Source: UBA6054 sp963975575
Lineage (GTDB): Bacteria > Planctomycetota > Phycisphaerae > Phycisphaerales > UBA1924
Length of the DNA stretch: 64,000 nt
Assembly: GCA_963975575.1 (NCBI GenBank)
Contig: CAXBHL010000003.1
Location: 124,001-188,000 of the forward strand
Direction of reading: 5' to 3'
Under the pieces are notes generated by a model. That model had not been told where the DNA came from. It worked only from the letters and a program-made list of their open reading frames with translations, and searched no databases. Below, in pieces: positions 40,828-49,655 of the stretch (its first letter is position 1; every line of letters begins with the position of its first letter). Both the position numbers and the translations under genes were made by a program.

Positions 40828-43317
40828 ATGCCCGACGAGACCGAACAGACGATGGCCGAGGACGCGGCGTCCGCCGAGACCGCGGGCGTGCCCGAGCCGG
40901 TCGACCCGGTCGAGCGGGTCCGTACGGGCTGGCGTAACTTCTGGCAGGTGCCCGCGCTGCTGGTCGCGTCCGGCGTGCTGCTGGTGGGGGTCGCCTTCGC
41001 GGTGGCCACGGCACCCGACCCCGAGTTCGGGCCGGTGCTCACCCAGGCCGAGGGCCTGATCGAGCGCGAGGACTACCGCGGCGCGATCGGCCTGCTCAAC
41101 GACCGTGTCTACCCCGAGACCGGGGAGGGCGGTGCGCTCACGCAGCGCGACCGCCAGCGGTACCACCTGGCCAAGGCCCGCGCGATCTACTGGGGCCAGA
41201 AGCAGCTGGACATCGACGACGACCGCAACCACGTCTCCGTGGTGCGAGAGTACCTGGAGGCCGAGCGGCAGGGTGTGCGTCTGGCACCCAAAGACCTGGC
41301 AAACCTGGCCGACACGTACCTGTCCCGCGGCGAGCTTGACTTGGCGCTGGCCCGCATCGCGGCCATGCCCGCCGGCTCGAACGCGGTCAGCGAACCGGTC
41401 GTCCGCCGGGCGGTGGCGCTGCTGCTGCGGCCGCCGACGCCGGACCGCGCGCGGGCCCTCGGTCTGCTGGCCGACGTGCTGGCCGACGCGGACGTCTCGA
41501 TCGGCCAGCGTGTCTGGGCGGTGGAGACGCAGGCGGGCGTGCGCCTGGACCAGGGCTACACCGACGAGACCATCACGCGGCTGCTCCGCGAGATCCCGCG
41601 ACTGACGCGTGCCGAGGCGGCCGACCGCTCGCGCCTGCACCTGCTGCTGGCGCGGGCCTACCGGCTCATCGGCGCCGACCGGCAGGCGATGGATCAGGTG
41701 CGGATGGCCGCCTCGCTCAGCGCCGCGGGCGACCGCCACTTCCCCGGCGTGCTCCGCGAGCGGGCGCTGCTCGAGCAGCGTGCCGGCGACACGGCCCGGG
41801 CGCGCGACACCTACACCGAGATCACCGGCAAGCACGCCGACTCGGACGCTTACCCGTGGGCCATGCTCGGCCTGGGCGAGACCGAGGCCCTGCTCGGATC
41901 GACCGAGCTGAGCATCCAGGCGTACACCAAGCTCATCGATGAGTACGACGCGCTGGGCATCGAGGGTGAGCCCACCCGCGACCGCGTGATGCTCAGCGTG
42001 CTCGAGCGGGCGAACGAGGCGCTGATCGTCGGCGAGCCGCAGCTGGCGCTGCGGTTCGCGTCGCTGGCCGAGCGGGCGGTCCGCGGGGGCCCGCTCCCGG
42101 CGCCGCTGCTCGAGACGGTGGCGGTCGGCCACGAGCTGGCGGCCGAGGAGCTGGTCGACGGCGCGACGACCCGCAACGACCCGCTCTTCGGGCTGGATCC
42201 GTCCACGCGGGTCGAGGTGCAGCGGCACCTGGTCGCCGCGGCGACCAACCGGCGGCTGCTCGCCGAGCGGTTCGTGCTCAGTGACCTGCAGCGGTACGCC
42301 GACTCGCTCTGGATCGCGGCCAACCTGTTCGACCGGGCGGGCGACCAGCGCGAGGCGGTGCAGGCCTACAAAACCTTCGCCGAGGCTCTTCCCAGCGACC
42401 CGCGGTACGCCCAGGCACGCTTCAACCTCGCGGAGTCGCTGCGGGCGATGGGCGAGTTCCAGGCGGCGGCCGAGGCGTATAAGGACCTGATCGCCGAGAA
42501 GGAGGGCTCCGCGGGCGTGGACATCGGCGCGTGGGCGGACGCCAGCTACGTGCCGCTCGCGCAGGCCTACATCTACGACGAGGACCCGACCAACGACGCC
42601 GAGGCCGAGCGCCTGCTGACCCGGGCGGTGGACGGTTCGATGACGGGCACCGGCACGGGCATGTTCCGCGACGCGCTGGTCGAGCTGGCGTTCCTCTACG
42701 ACCGCACCGGGCGTTCGGCGCGGGCGATCGAGAAACTCGAGGAGGTCGTCGAGCGCTACCCGGGCGACCCGCAGGTCGGGCTGTTCACGTACCGCCTGGC
42801 CGAGGCCAACCGGCGGCTCGCCGGCGAGATCGCCGCGTCGCTCGAGGAGTCGCTGCCCCCGACCACCCGGCTCGAACGCGAGGCCCTGCTCGCGCGGCAT
42901 CGCGCCGAGGCGGTCGATCTGTACGCCCGGGCCATCGGCCTGCTCTCGTCCCGGCGCGACGTGGAGCGGTCCCGCATCGAGGAGCTCTCGCTGCGCAACG
43001 CGCACTTCTACGCCGGCGATCTGCTGACCGACCTGGGCCGGTACGACGAGGCGATCCGCGCCTTCGACCTGGCCCGCGACCGCTACAACAACGAGCCGGC
43101 CACGCTGGTCGCCCTGATCCAGATCGTCAACATCCACGTGGCCCGGGGGGACCTGCGCCGCGCCCGCACCGCCAACGAGCGGGCCAAGCGGTTCTACCTG
43201 GGCCTGCCGGACTCGACGTGGGACGACCCCACCCTGCCGATGGACCGGCGGGACTGGCAGGCGTGGCTGGACGCGTCCTCCCAGCTGCTGGCCACGGCGG
43301 GATCGGCCGGGGGCTAG
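40828..43317 (+). CDS. Membrane-anchored TPR protein
   Basis: An 829-residue protein with a short acidic N-terminus, one transmembrane helix (about 38-60, VPALLVASGVLLVGVAFAVA) and then tetratricopeptide-like helix pairs to the end (for example DLANLADTYLSRGELDLALARIAAM, REAVQAYKTFAEALPSDPRYAQARFNLAESLRAMGEF, YDEAIRAFDLARDRYNNEPATLVAL). It probably acts as a periplasmic scaffold, similar in outline to BamD-type or tol-associated TPR proteins, but with no specific match. It is monocistronic. ATG 40828 is chosen because it precedes a polar start; GTG 40789 in frame is possible. Confidence 0.75.
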   Translation: MPDETEQTMAEDAASAETAGVPEPVDPVERVRTGWRNFWQVPALLVASGVLLVGVAFAVATAPDPEFGPVLTQAEGLIEREDYRGAIGLLNDRVYPETGEGGALTQRDRQRYHLAKARAIYWGQKQLDIDDDRNHVSVVREYLEAERQGVRLAPKDLANLADTYLSRGELDLALARIAAMPAGSNAVSEPVVRRAVALLLRPPTPDRARALGLLADVLADADVSIGQRVWAVETQAGVRLDQGYTDETITRLLREIPRLTRAEAADRSRLHLLLARAYRLIGADRQAMDQVRMAASLSAAGDRHFPGVLRERALLEQRAGDTARARDTYTEITGKHADSDAYPWAMLGLGETEALLGSTELSIQAYTKLIDEYDALGIEGEPTRDRVMLSVLERANEALIVGEPQLALRFASLAERAVRGGPLPAPLLETVAVGHELAAEELVDGATTRNDPLFGLDPSTRVEVQRHLVAAATNRRLLAERFVLSDLQRYADSLWIAANLFDRAGDQREAVQAYKTFAEALPSDPRYAQARFNLAESLRAMGEFQAAAEAYKDLIAEKEGSAGVDIGAWADASYVPLAQAYIYDEDPTNDAEAERLLTRAVDGSMTGTGTGMFRDALVELAFLYDRTGRSARAIEKLEEVVERYPGDPQVGLFTYRLAEANRRLAGEIAASLEESLPPTTRLEREALLARHRAEAVDLYARAIGLLSSRRDVERSRIEELSLRNAHFYAGDLLTDLGRYDEAIRAFDLARDRYNNEPATLVALIQIVNIHVARGDLRRARTANERAKRFYLGLPDSTWDDPTLPMDRRDWQAWLDASSQLLATAGSAGG

Positions 43318-43346
43318 CGCAGAGATTGGAGCCGTCGGCAAGATGT

Positions 43347-43354
43347 GCCGATAA
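43347..43354 (+). promoter_or_regulatory. GCCGATAA element before the flagellar cluster
   Basis: The octamer equals the -10 consensus of sigma-28 (FliA) promoters. No TAAA-type -35 lies 15 nt upstream; TTGGAGCC is found there at 43326. A related TTGGAGCC ... CCGATAA pair precedes fliN. It is a candidate promoter only. Confidence 0.35.
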
Positions 43355-43398
43355 CCAGTCATCAACCCGGGGCGGAGCCCCGAGACAAGGGTCATGGA

Positions 43399-43869
43399 GT
43401 GGCCGAGATCAGCAATACACACGGGGTTTCCCCCGCCGCCCGGGTCCGGACGCTGGCCCTGCAGATGCGCGACCGCTGCCTGCGCCTCGACGAGCTGAGC
43501 GCGGCCATCTCGATGCGCGTGCACGACGAGGACCCCCAGGAGTTGGTGGCCCTGCTGAGCGAGCGTGAGCCGCTCGTGGGCCAGCTGGCCCGCCTCGGCG
43601 ACGAGTTGGCCGCGATCCTCGACGATCCTTCCTCCGCCCGGGTGCTCGGTCAGGCCGAGCACACCCAGATCCGCGAGCGGCTCGGCCAGCTCGAGGAGGT
43701 CATGGGGCGCATCCGCGAGCGGGACAAGCGGGCCCGCGGGGAACTGCAGCGTCGGCGCGACGACCTGGCCCTGCGGCTGGCGTCGGTCAACACCGCCACG
43801 GGCGCGGCCCGCGCGTACTCGGGCTCGTCCCGCCCTTCCAACCCGACCATGCAGGACACCCGGGGATGA
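43399..43869 (+). CDS. FlgN-like flagellar export chaperone
   Basis: A 156-residue helical, charged protein. The helix pair ...ELVALLSEREPLVGQLARL and GQLEEVMGRIRERDKRARGELQRR, and the C-terminal AYSGSSRPSN...DTRG, resemble FlgN, the chaperone for hook-filament junction proteins. The match is at pattern level. The start is unclear: GTG 43399 has AAGG eight bases upstream, while ATG 43345 would add 18 residues and would overlap the GCCGATAA element. It overlaps the following kinase gene by 4 bp (ATGA) and opens the flagellar cluster. Confidence 0.6.
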   Translation: MAEISNTHGVSPAARVRTLALQMRDRCLRLDELSAAISMRVHDEDPQELVALLSEREPLVGQLARLGDELAAILDDPSSARVLGQAEHTQIRERLGQLEEVMGRIRERDKRARGELQRRRDDLALRLASVNTATGAARAYSGSSRPSNPTMQDTRG

Positions 43870-44840
43870 GCGTGACCGCGGCCACATCCGGGCCGGGGGG
43901 GGCGGCGATCGCCGCGGCGGGACCGCCCGCGCTCTCGCCGACCGACCTGGCCGAGCTGATGACCGCCTTCAACGAGGTCACGGCCAAGCTCGAGCAGACG
44001 CACGCGCAGCTGCGCGGCGAGGTCCGCCGGCTCAGCGCCGAGCTGCGCGACGCCAACGAGGCGCTCCAGCGGTCCAAGCGGCTGGCCGCCCTGGGCGAGA
44101 TGGCCGCGGGCATCGCCCACGAGGTGCGCAACCCGTTGGGCTCCATCCGCTTGTACGCCACGATGCTCGAAGAGGACCTGGCCGATCGCCCGGCCTGCCG
44201 GGGCGTGGCGACCAAGATCAACGCGGCCGTGCGCGGGCTCGACGCGGTGGTGGGGGACGTGCTGACCTTCTCACGCGAGCTGCGCCTGCGTCCGGTCGCC
44301 ACGGAAGCGGGCGATCTGCTCACGCACGCGCTGGACGCCTGCCGGGCGGAGATCGGCGAGGTCGTCCGCATGGACGCGGCCGGGGGGGACGGGCTCGTGC
44401 TGGAATGCGACGGCCACCTGCTGCACCAGGCCCTGGTCAACCTGCTCCGCAACGCGGGCGAGGCCAACCGGGTGTCGGGTGGCACGCGGGTGTGGCTGGA
44501 CGCGACCGCCGGGGCGGTGGACCCCGGCGATGCGGACCCGGTCCCCGGGGTGGTGCTGACGATCCGCGACGAGGGCGACGGCGTGCCGGCCGGGGTGATC
44601 GAGCGGATGTTCAACCCGTTCTTCACCACGCGGGCGGCGGGGACGGGGCTGGGGCTCCCGATCGTGCACCGCATCGTCGATGCGCACGGCGGCCGGGTGG
44701 TCGTGACGAACAACAGCGAGTACGAGCCCGGGGCCCGGGGGGCGACCGTTGCGTTGCGCCTGCCGGCCCGGGCGGCCTCAACGCCGGCGGAGATCGTCAT
44801 CCGTCGCGGCGCGGGGTCGGTTGCCGAGGGGAGCCGTTGA
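43866..44840 (+). CDS. Sensor histidine kinase, FlrB/NtrB-like
   Basis: A soluble 324-residue kinase. A coiled-coil linker (about 45-70, ELRDANEALQRSKRLAALGEM) leads to the H-box GIAHEVRNPLGSIRL, then the N-box LLRNAGEAN, G1 IRDEGDGVP, the F-box FFTT and G2 GTGLGLPIV. There is no membrane segment and only about 40 residues of N-terminus, as in FlrB/FleS-type kinases that control flagellar gene tiers. It lies directly before the sigma-54 activator gene with no gap, so the pair should form the flagellar two-component system of this cluster. Confidence 0.88.
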   Translation: MSVTAATSGPGGAAIAAAGPPALSPTDLAELMTAFNEVTAKLEQTHAQLRGEVRRLSAELRDANEALQRSKRLAALGEMAAGIAHEVRNPLGSIRLYATMLEEDLADRPACRGVATKINAAVRGLDAVVGDVLTFSRELRLRPVATEAGDLLTHALDACRAEIGEVVRMDAAGGDGLVLECDGHLLHQALVNLLRNAGEANRVSGGTRVWLDATAGAVDPGDADPVPGVVLTIRDEGDGVPAGVIERMFNPFFTTRAAGTGLGLPIVHRIVDAHGGRVVVTNNSEYEPGARGATVALRLPARAASTPAEIVIRRGAGSVAEGSR

Positions 44841-46388
44841 ATGGGAAGCACCGTTCTGATCGTCGATGACAAAGAGATGATGCGGGATTCCGTGTCCTCC
44901 ACCCTGGCCCGGGCCGGCTTCGCGGTGCGGACCGCGACCGACGGGCGTTCGGCCCTGAAGGACATCGCGGCCAAGCGGCCCGACGCCGTGGTGACCGACC
45001 TGAGCATGCCGGGCATGTCCGGTGTAGACCTGCTCGGCGAGATCCGCGCCTTCGACGAGGACCTGCCGGTCGTGCTGATGACCGCGTTCGGCACCGTCGA
45101 GACCGCGGTCGAAGCGATGAAGCGCGGCGCGTTCGACTACCTGACCAAGCCGTTCGAGGGCGACGAACTGGTGATCACCGTCAAGCGGGCGATCCAGCAC
45201 GCCGGCGTCGTGCGTGAGAACGCGGTGCTCAAGGCCCAGGCCAGCCGGGCCGAGGGCCCGCCGGCGAGCGGGCTCGACCGGCTCGTGGGCGACTCGCAGA
45301 CGATGCGCAAGGTCCGCGAGCAGGTGCGAGCCGTGGCCGCCTCGCACGGGACGGTCCTGATCACCGGCGAGTCCGGCTCGGGCAAGGAGGTCGTCGCGCG
45401 TGCGGTGCACGACCTGTCGCCGCGGGCGAACGGGCCGTTCCTGGCGGTCAACTGCGCCGCGTTGAACGAATCGCTGCTCGAGAGCGAGCTGTTCGGGCAC
45501 GAACGCGGATCGTTCACCGGCGCCGACAAGCTGCGCAAGGGCCGGTTCGAGCTGGCCGACGGCGGCACGCTGCTGCTCGACGAGGTCTCCGAGGTCTCGC
45601 CCCAGATCCAGGCCAAGCTGCTCCGCGTGCTCCAGGAGCGCGCTTTCGAGCGGGTCGGCTCGAGCACGACCATCGGTGTTGACGTGCGGGTGATCGCCAC
45701 GAGCAACCGAGACCTGCCCCGCGCGGCGTCGATGGGCGAGTTCCGCCAGGACCTGTTCTTCCGGCTCAACGTGCTTCCGATCCAGCTGCCCGCCCTGCGT
45801 GAGCGGCTCGACGACGTGGCGTTGCTGGCCGAGCACTTCATGGGCCGGTTCGCGGCCCGTGAGGGGCGCAAGCCGCCGGTCATCCAGCCGGGCGCCCTCG
45901 AGCTGCTTTCGACCTACCAATGGCCCGGCAACGTGCGCGAGCTGCAGAACATCTGCGAGCGGGCCGTGGTGCTGGCGGGTGCCCGTGACGCGGTGGTCAC
46001 CCGGGAGCTGGTCGAGCCGTGGCTGCTGACCCAGCGGGCCCCGGTCAAGGCGATGCCGCTGCGGGCCACCCCCGCCGGGAGCAACGGGCACGCGGCCCAC
46101 GCCGTCGCTGCCCCCCCGCACGCCGGTCACGCCGGGATGTCCGTCGGGCACGCGTCCCACGCCCAGCCGGCGTTCGGACAGGCGATCGGCTTCACCGAGG
46201 CCAAACCCATGGAGATGCCCGGCGACCGCACGCTCGAAGAGATCGAGCGCGACACGATCGTGGCCACCCTGCAGCGGTTCAACGGGCACCGCCAGCGGAC
46301 CGCAAAGGCCCTGGGCATCGGGGTGCGGACCCTGGGGCTCAAGCTCAAGAAGTGGAAAGACGAGAGCCTGGTGTCGGCGAGCCTCTGA
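44841..46388 (+). CDS. Sigma-54-dependent flagellar response regulator, FlrC-like
   Basis: The 515-residue protein has a receiver (VDDKEMMRD, phospho-acceptor in VTDLSMPGMSG, conserved Lys in LTKPF), an AAA+ domain (Walker A GESGSGKE, Walker B GGTLLLDE) and a C-terminal Fis-type HTH (RQRTAKALGIGVRTLGLKL). The sigma-54 contact loop reads GSFTGA instead of GAFTGA. A His/Ala-rich linker (about 405-450) separates ATPase and HTH. By position between the FlrB-like kinase and flgB it should activate RpoN-dependent flagellar genes; a sigma-54-like site lies 12 bp after its stop. Confidence 0.92.
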   Translation: MGSTVLIVDDKEMMRDSVSSTLARAGFAVRTATDGRSALKDIAAKRPDAVVTDLSMPGMSGVDLLGEIRAFDEDLPVVLMTAFGTVETAVEAMKRGAFDYLTKPFEGDELVITVKRAIQHAGVVRENAVLKAQASRAEGPPASGLDRLVGDSQTMRKVREQVRAVAASHGTVLITGESGSGKEVVARAVHDLSPRANGPFLAVNCAALNESLLESELFGHERGSFTGADKLRKGRFELADGGTLLLDEVSEVSPQIQAKLLRVLQERAFERVGSSTTIGVDVRVIATSNRDLPRAASMGEFRQDLFFRLNVLPIQLPALRERLDDVALLAEHFMGRFAAREGRKPPVIQPGALELLSTYQWPGNVRELQNICERAVVLAGARDAVVTRELVEPWLLTQRAPVKAMPLRATPAGSNGHAAHAVAAPPHAGHAGMSVGHASHAQPAFGQAIGFTEAKPMEMPGDRTLEEIERDTIVATLQRFNGHRQRTAKALGIGVRTLGLKLKKWKDESLVSASL

Positions 46389-46400
46389 AAGGGGCCGTCC

Positions 46401-46415
46401 GGCACGCGGCTTGCG
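46401..46415 (+). promoter_or_regulatory. Sigma-54-like -24/-12 element upstream of flgB
   Basis: GGCACG-CGGC-TTGCG matches the sigma-54 consensus TGGCACG-N4-TTGCW at all core positions except the first T and the last W. Transcription would begin near 46425, almost at the GTG of flgB, so the GGAGG at 46415-46419 would not be in the message. Either flgB is translated without a leader, or from ATG 46459, or the site is a coincidence. Confidence 0.45.
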
Positions 46416-46425
46416 GAGGTCAAGC

Positions 46426-46869
46426 GTGCTGATCCGTGATCTATCCACGGCCGGGGCGATGCCGGCGCTGGAAATGACGATGCGCTTCGCCGGCGCGCGT
46501 CAGAAGCTGCTCGCGCACAACATCGCCAACATCCAGACCCCCAACTTCGTGGCCAGGGACGTCGAGCCCGGGTCTTTCCAACGGATGCTCGGCGAGGCGA
46601 TCGACAAGCGGCGTGAGGCGAACGCCGGCACCTCCGGGGCGCTCGACTGGGAACCCACGCGGGACATCCGGCGGGGGGCGCGGCCGGGGTCGATCGAGCT
46701 GGAGCCCCTGGAAGCCCACGGGGGCGTGCTGGGGCACGACCGCAACGCCGCGGACCTTGAGCGGCTCATGCAGGACATGGTCGAGAACGCCTCGGCCTAC
46801 CGGGTGGCCGCGGACCTGTACCGGCAGCAGAAGAGCACGCTGACGACGGCCATCAGCCAGCGTCCGTGA
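46426..46869 (+). CDS. flgB: Flagellar proximal rod protein FlgB
   Basis: FlgB forms part of the proximal rod in the periplasm. The 147-residue protein has the flagellar rod motif RQKLLAHNIANIQTPNF (ANIANxxTPGF type) and the C-terminal helix MQDMVENASAYRVAADLYRQQKSTLTTAI. The start is GTG 46426 with GGAGG six bases before it; ATG 46459 would also leave the rod motif intact. It begins the flgBC-fliEFGHIJ order seen in many bacteria. Confidence 0.92.
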   Translation: MLIRDLSTAGAMPALEMTMRFAGARQKLLAHNIANIQTPNFVARDVEPGSFQRMLGEAIDKRREANAGTSGALDWEPTRDIRRGARPGSIELEPLEAHGGVLGHDRNAADLERLMQDMVENASAYRVAADLYRQQKSTLTTAISQRP

Positions 46870-46887
46870 TGAACAGGGGATTCAACC

Positions 46888-47304
46888 GTGTACGGAACGC
46901 TCGATATCTCGACCAGCGGCATGATCGCCCAGCGGACCCGGATGACCGTCATCGCGTCGAACCTGGCCAACGCCAACTCGCTGCAGAACGCCCACGGCGA
47001 GTATGACCCATACCTGCGCCGCGCGGCGATGATCTCCCCGGGGGACCCCTCCGCGCGATCGGCGGACGTGCGCGGGTTGGGCGTGCACGTCTCGGAGATC
47101 GCCGTCGAGGCGGACTCGCTCCGCCCGGATTACCGTCCCGGCAGCAAGTTCGCCGACAAGGACGGCTACGTGATGGTGCCGGACATCGATCCGACGATGG
47201 AGTGGGTCAACGCCATGCAGGCCTCGAGGGCGTACGAGGCCAACGTGGCGGCGGCGGAGACCACGAAGAGCATGATGGCACAGGCCTTGCGACTTCTCGC
47301 GTAG
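46888..47304 (+). CDS. flgC: Flagellar proximal rod protein FlgC
   Basis: FlgC polymerises with FlgB and FlgF in the rod. The 138-residue protein starts with GTG and shows the N-terminal LDISTSGMIAQRTRMTVIASNLANANS and the C-terminal signature DKDGYVMVPDIDPTMEWVN followed by AMQASRAYEANV. Length and motifs are standard. It lies 18 bp after flgB. Confidence 0.95.
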   Translation: MYGTLDISTSGMIAQRTRMTVIASNLANANSLQNAHGEYDPYLRRAAMISPGDPSARSADVRGLGVHVSEIAVEADSLRPDYRPGSKFADKDGYVMVPDIDPTMEWVNAMQASRAYEANVAAAETTKSMMAQALRLLA

Positions 47305-47388
47305 GAACTCGGGTAAGATGGTTGCACCGGGCTCGCCGCCCGGACCGCCAGGCGTGGGGTTGGGAACTTTGAAGGGCAGGGCGAGGTC

Positions 47389-47694
47389 ATGACGGACCCG
47401 ATCGGACTGGCAGGGCTGGCTGGCAAGGGGGGGATGCTCCCGAACCGGGCCGCGGCGCAGGGCCAGGGTGACGGTCCCGACTTCAAGTCCGTGCTGATGA
47501 AAAACCTCTCCGAGGTCAACGCCCTGCAGCAGGACGCCACCAAGGCCACCGAAGACCTCGTGGCCGGGCGCCGGGACGATCTCGAGGGCGTGATCGTGGC
47601 AACCGAGAAGGCCGACACGGCCTTCAAGATGCTGCAGGCGATGCGCAACCAGGTCATGCAGGCCTACGACGAAATCAAGCAGATGCGGGTCTGA
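47389..47694 (+). CDS. fliE: Flagellar hook-basal body adaptor FliE
   Basis: FliE joins the MS ring to the rod. The 101-residue protein has the typical C-terminal half: DLVAGRRDDLEGVIVATEKADTAF, then KMLQAMRNQVMQAYDEIKQMRV, with the family's 'MQAYxEIxxM' ending. The N-terminal 30 residues are Gly-rich and variable, as expected. An 84-bp gap separates it from flgC. Confidence 0.93.
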   Translation: MTDPIGLAGLAGKGGMLPNRAAAQGQGDGPDFKSVLMKNLSEVNALQQDATKATEDLVAGRRDDLEGVIVATEKADTAFKMLQAMRNQVMQAYDEIKQMRV

Positions 47695-47939
47695 CCCCGG
47701 GGCGCGGCTCCGGAGTCCAACGCCTGAGCGTCAGCGCCCGCCCGCGGCGGTCCGGGAGGGCGGTTTCTGCGCCCGGTCGTGCGCAAGTCCTGCCCGCGCA
47801 CGGTGGGGGCGGCGCGACTTCCTGTCGGTTGTGAAGGATTCGGACCCCTGCGGCCGATCATGCCGGGTGCCGGAGCATTTCGTGCGCCGGGGACGCGCGA
47901 GGATTGCGCGGTCGGGAGCGGCAGGAAGCCGGGGATTGT

Positions 47940-49646
47940 ATGGAACAGATTCGCCTCGCACTGGCGAACATCCAGCGCAGCATGGGTCAACTGGGCGCCA
48001 CCCAGAAGCTCTTGTTCGGCTCGCTCGCGGTCATCGCCGCGATGACGCTGTTCCTCGTCTCCCAGTACGCCGCCAAACCCGCCATGGTGGACCTGATGGC
48101 CATGGGCACCGACACCCAGTCGGTCCAGACGCTGCGCAACGCCGGCATCCGCGCCTCGTTCGAGAACGGGAGGCTGATGGTGCCCGCGGGCACCGAGCAC
48201 GCCGCGGTCGCGCAGCTCCAGCAGTCCGGCCAGCTGCCGGGCGACACGACGATCCTGTTCAACAACCTCATCCAGTCGCAGGATTGGAAGGCGTCGCGCG
48301 AGCAGCACCGCCAGCAAGCGGTGATCGCGCTGCAGAACGAGCTTTCGCGCGTGATCAGCGAGTTCCGCGGCATCCGCAAGGCGACGGTCATCCTCGACAT
48401 CCCCGAGCCGATGGGGCTGGGACGCGCGGTCCGCGAGCCCAGCGCGTCCGTCTCGGTGCTCAGCGCCGGCGGTTCGACGCTCCCGCAGGAGACGGTCGAC
48501 GCGATCGCCAGCCTGGTCGCTGGCTCCAAGGCCGGGCTGACCCCCGCCCGCGTGCAGGTGATCGACGGCACCACGGGGCGCCCCCGCGAGGTGTCCGACG
48601 CCGACGCGGTTTCCTCCGGCAAGTACATGGACCACAAGGTCCGCGTCGAGCGCTACACGCAGAAGGAGATCGAGCGGGTGCTCGGCTACATCTCCGGCGT
48701 GGTCGTCTCGGTCAACGCGGTGGTCGACACCACGCGGGTGGCCAGCACCCGCCAGCGGTACCTTCCCAAGGACCAGGGCACGGTGGCGATCGCCAACAAG
48801 ATCAACGAGACCAGCGACAGCACAACCCAGGCGACGCGGGCCGCCGAGGCGGGGGCGCGGGCCTACGGCACCGCCGACATCAACGGCGGTGCTTCTGCCC
48901 GGGGGGGCGAATCGACCAAAACGAGCGAGGACTCGCAGTTCACCGTCCAGGTCGGCTCCGAGACCACCCAGATCGTCGATCCCCGCGGCATGCCGACCTA
49001 CCTGAGCGCGTCCGTCGTCATCCCCCAGTCCTTCGTCGAAGAACAGATCCGGCGCTCCCGCCCGGAGGACCAGGCGGACGAGCCCGTCGCCCTGTCGGAG
49101 GCGCAGACGCTGTTCGAGGCCATCAAACCCTCGCTCGAGGAGTCCGTCGTCACACTGCTGCACACGGTCGACGCCGAAGGTCAGGTCCGCCCGGGCAAGG
49201 TCACGCTCTCGATGGCGCCGATCTCCGCCGGGCCCGTGCCCGGGCTGTCGCAGGCCGGGTTCTTCGGTTCCGCGGGCCTGTCCGGCGGGAGCGGGGGGGT
49301 CGGCGGCGTCGGCGGCATGTTCTCGGCCTCGGGCATGGTTCAGACGCTGGTCCTGGGCGTTCTCGGGCTGATCTCGGTGGTGATGATGTTCTCGCTGGTC
49401 CGGCGCGCGGGTCGCAAGTCCGATCTGCCCTCCGCCGAGGACCTGGTGGGGATGCCGCCGGCCCTGGAAGTCGCCGGCGACCTGGTCGGCGAGGCGGACG
49501 AATCGGAAGCTGCCATGGCCGGCATCGAGATTTCCGAGGACGACGTCAAGATCCAGAAGATGCGCGAGCTGGTCGGCGACATGATCAACACCAACCCCGA
49601 GGCCGCCGCGTCCCTGGTGGGCCGCTGGATCAGCGAGGACGAGTGA
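47940..49646 (+). CDS. fliF: Flagellar MS-ring protein FliF
   Basis: FliF builds the inner-membrane MS ring on which the motor and export gate assemble. The 568-residue protein has a membrane helix near 23-40, the YscJ-like ring domains (ARVQVIDGT, YMDHKVRVERYTQKEIERVLGYI), a variable Gly/Ser region, a second membrane helix at about 467-485 and the FliG-binding tail (RELVGDMINTNPEAAASLVGRWISED). It follows a 245-bp gap after fliE in which I see no clear promoter. The ATG is preceded by AGGAAG. Confidence 0.95.
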   Translation: MEQIRLALANIQRSMGQLGATQKLLFGSLAVIAAMTLFLVSQYAAKPAMVDLMAMGTDTQSVQTLRNAGIRASFENGRLMVPAGTEHAAVAQLQQSGQLPGDTTILFNNLIQSQDWKASREQHRQQAVIALQNELSRVISEFRGIRKATVILDIPEPMGLGRAVREPSASVSVLSAGGSTLPQETVDAIASLVAGSKAGLTPARVQVIDGTTGRPREVSDADAVSSGKYMDHKVRVERYTQKEIERVLGYISGVVVSVNAVVDTTRVASTRQRYLPKDQGTVAIANKINETSDSTTQATRAAEAGARAYGTADINGGASARGGESTKTSEDSQFTVQVGSETTQIVDPRGMPTYLSASVVIPQSFVEEQIRRSRPEDQADEPVALSEAQTLFEAIKPSLEESVVTLLHTVDAEGQVRPGKVTLSMAPISAGPVPGLSQAGFFGSAGLSGGSGGVGGVGGMFSASGMVQTLVLGVLGLISVVMMFSLVRRAGRKSDLPSAEDLVGMPPALEVAGDLVGEADESEAAMAGIEISEDDVKIQKMRELVGDMINTNPEAAASLVGRWISEDE

Positions 49647-49655
49647 GCGATCGGC

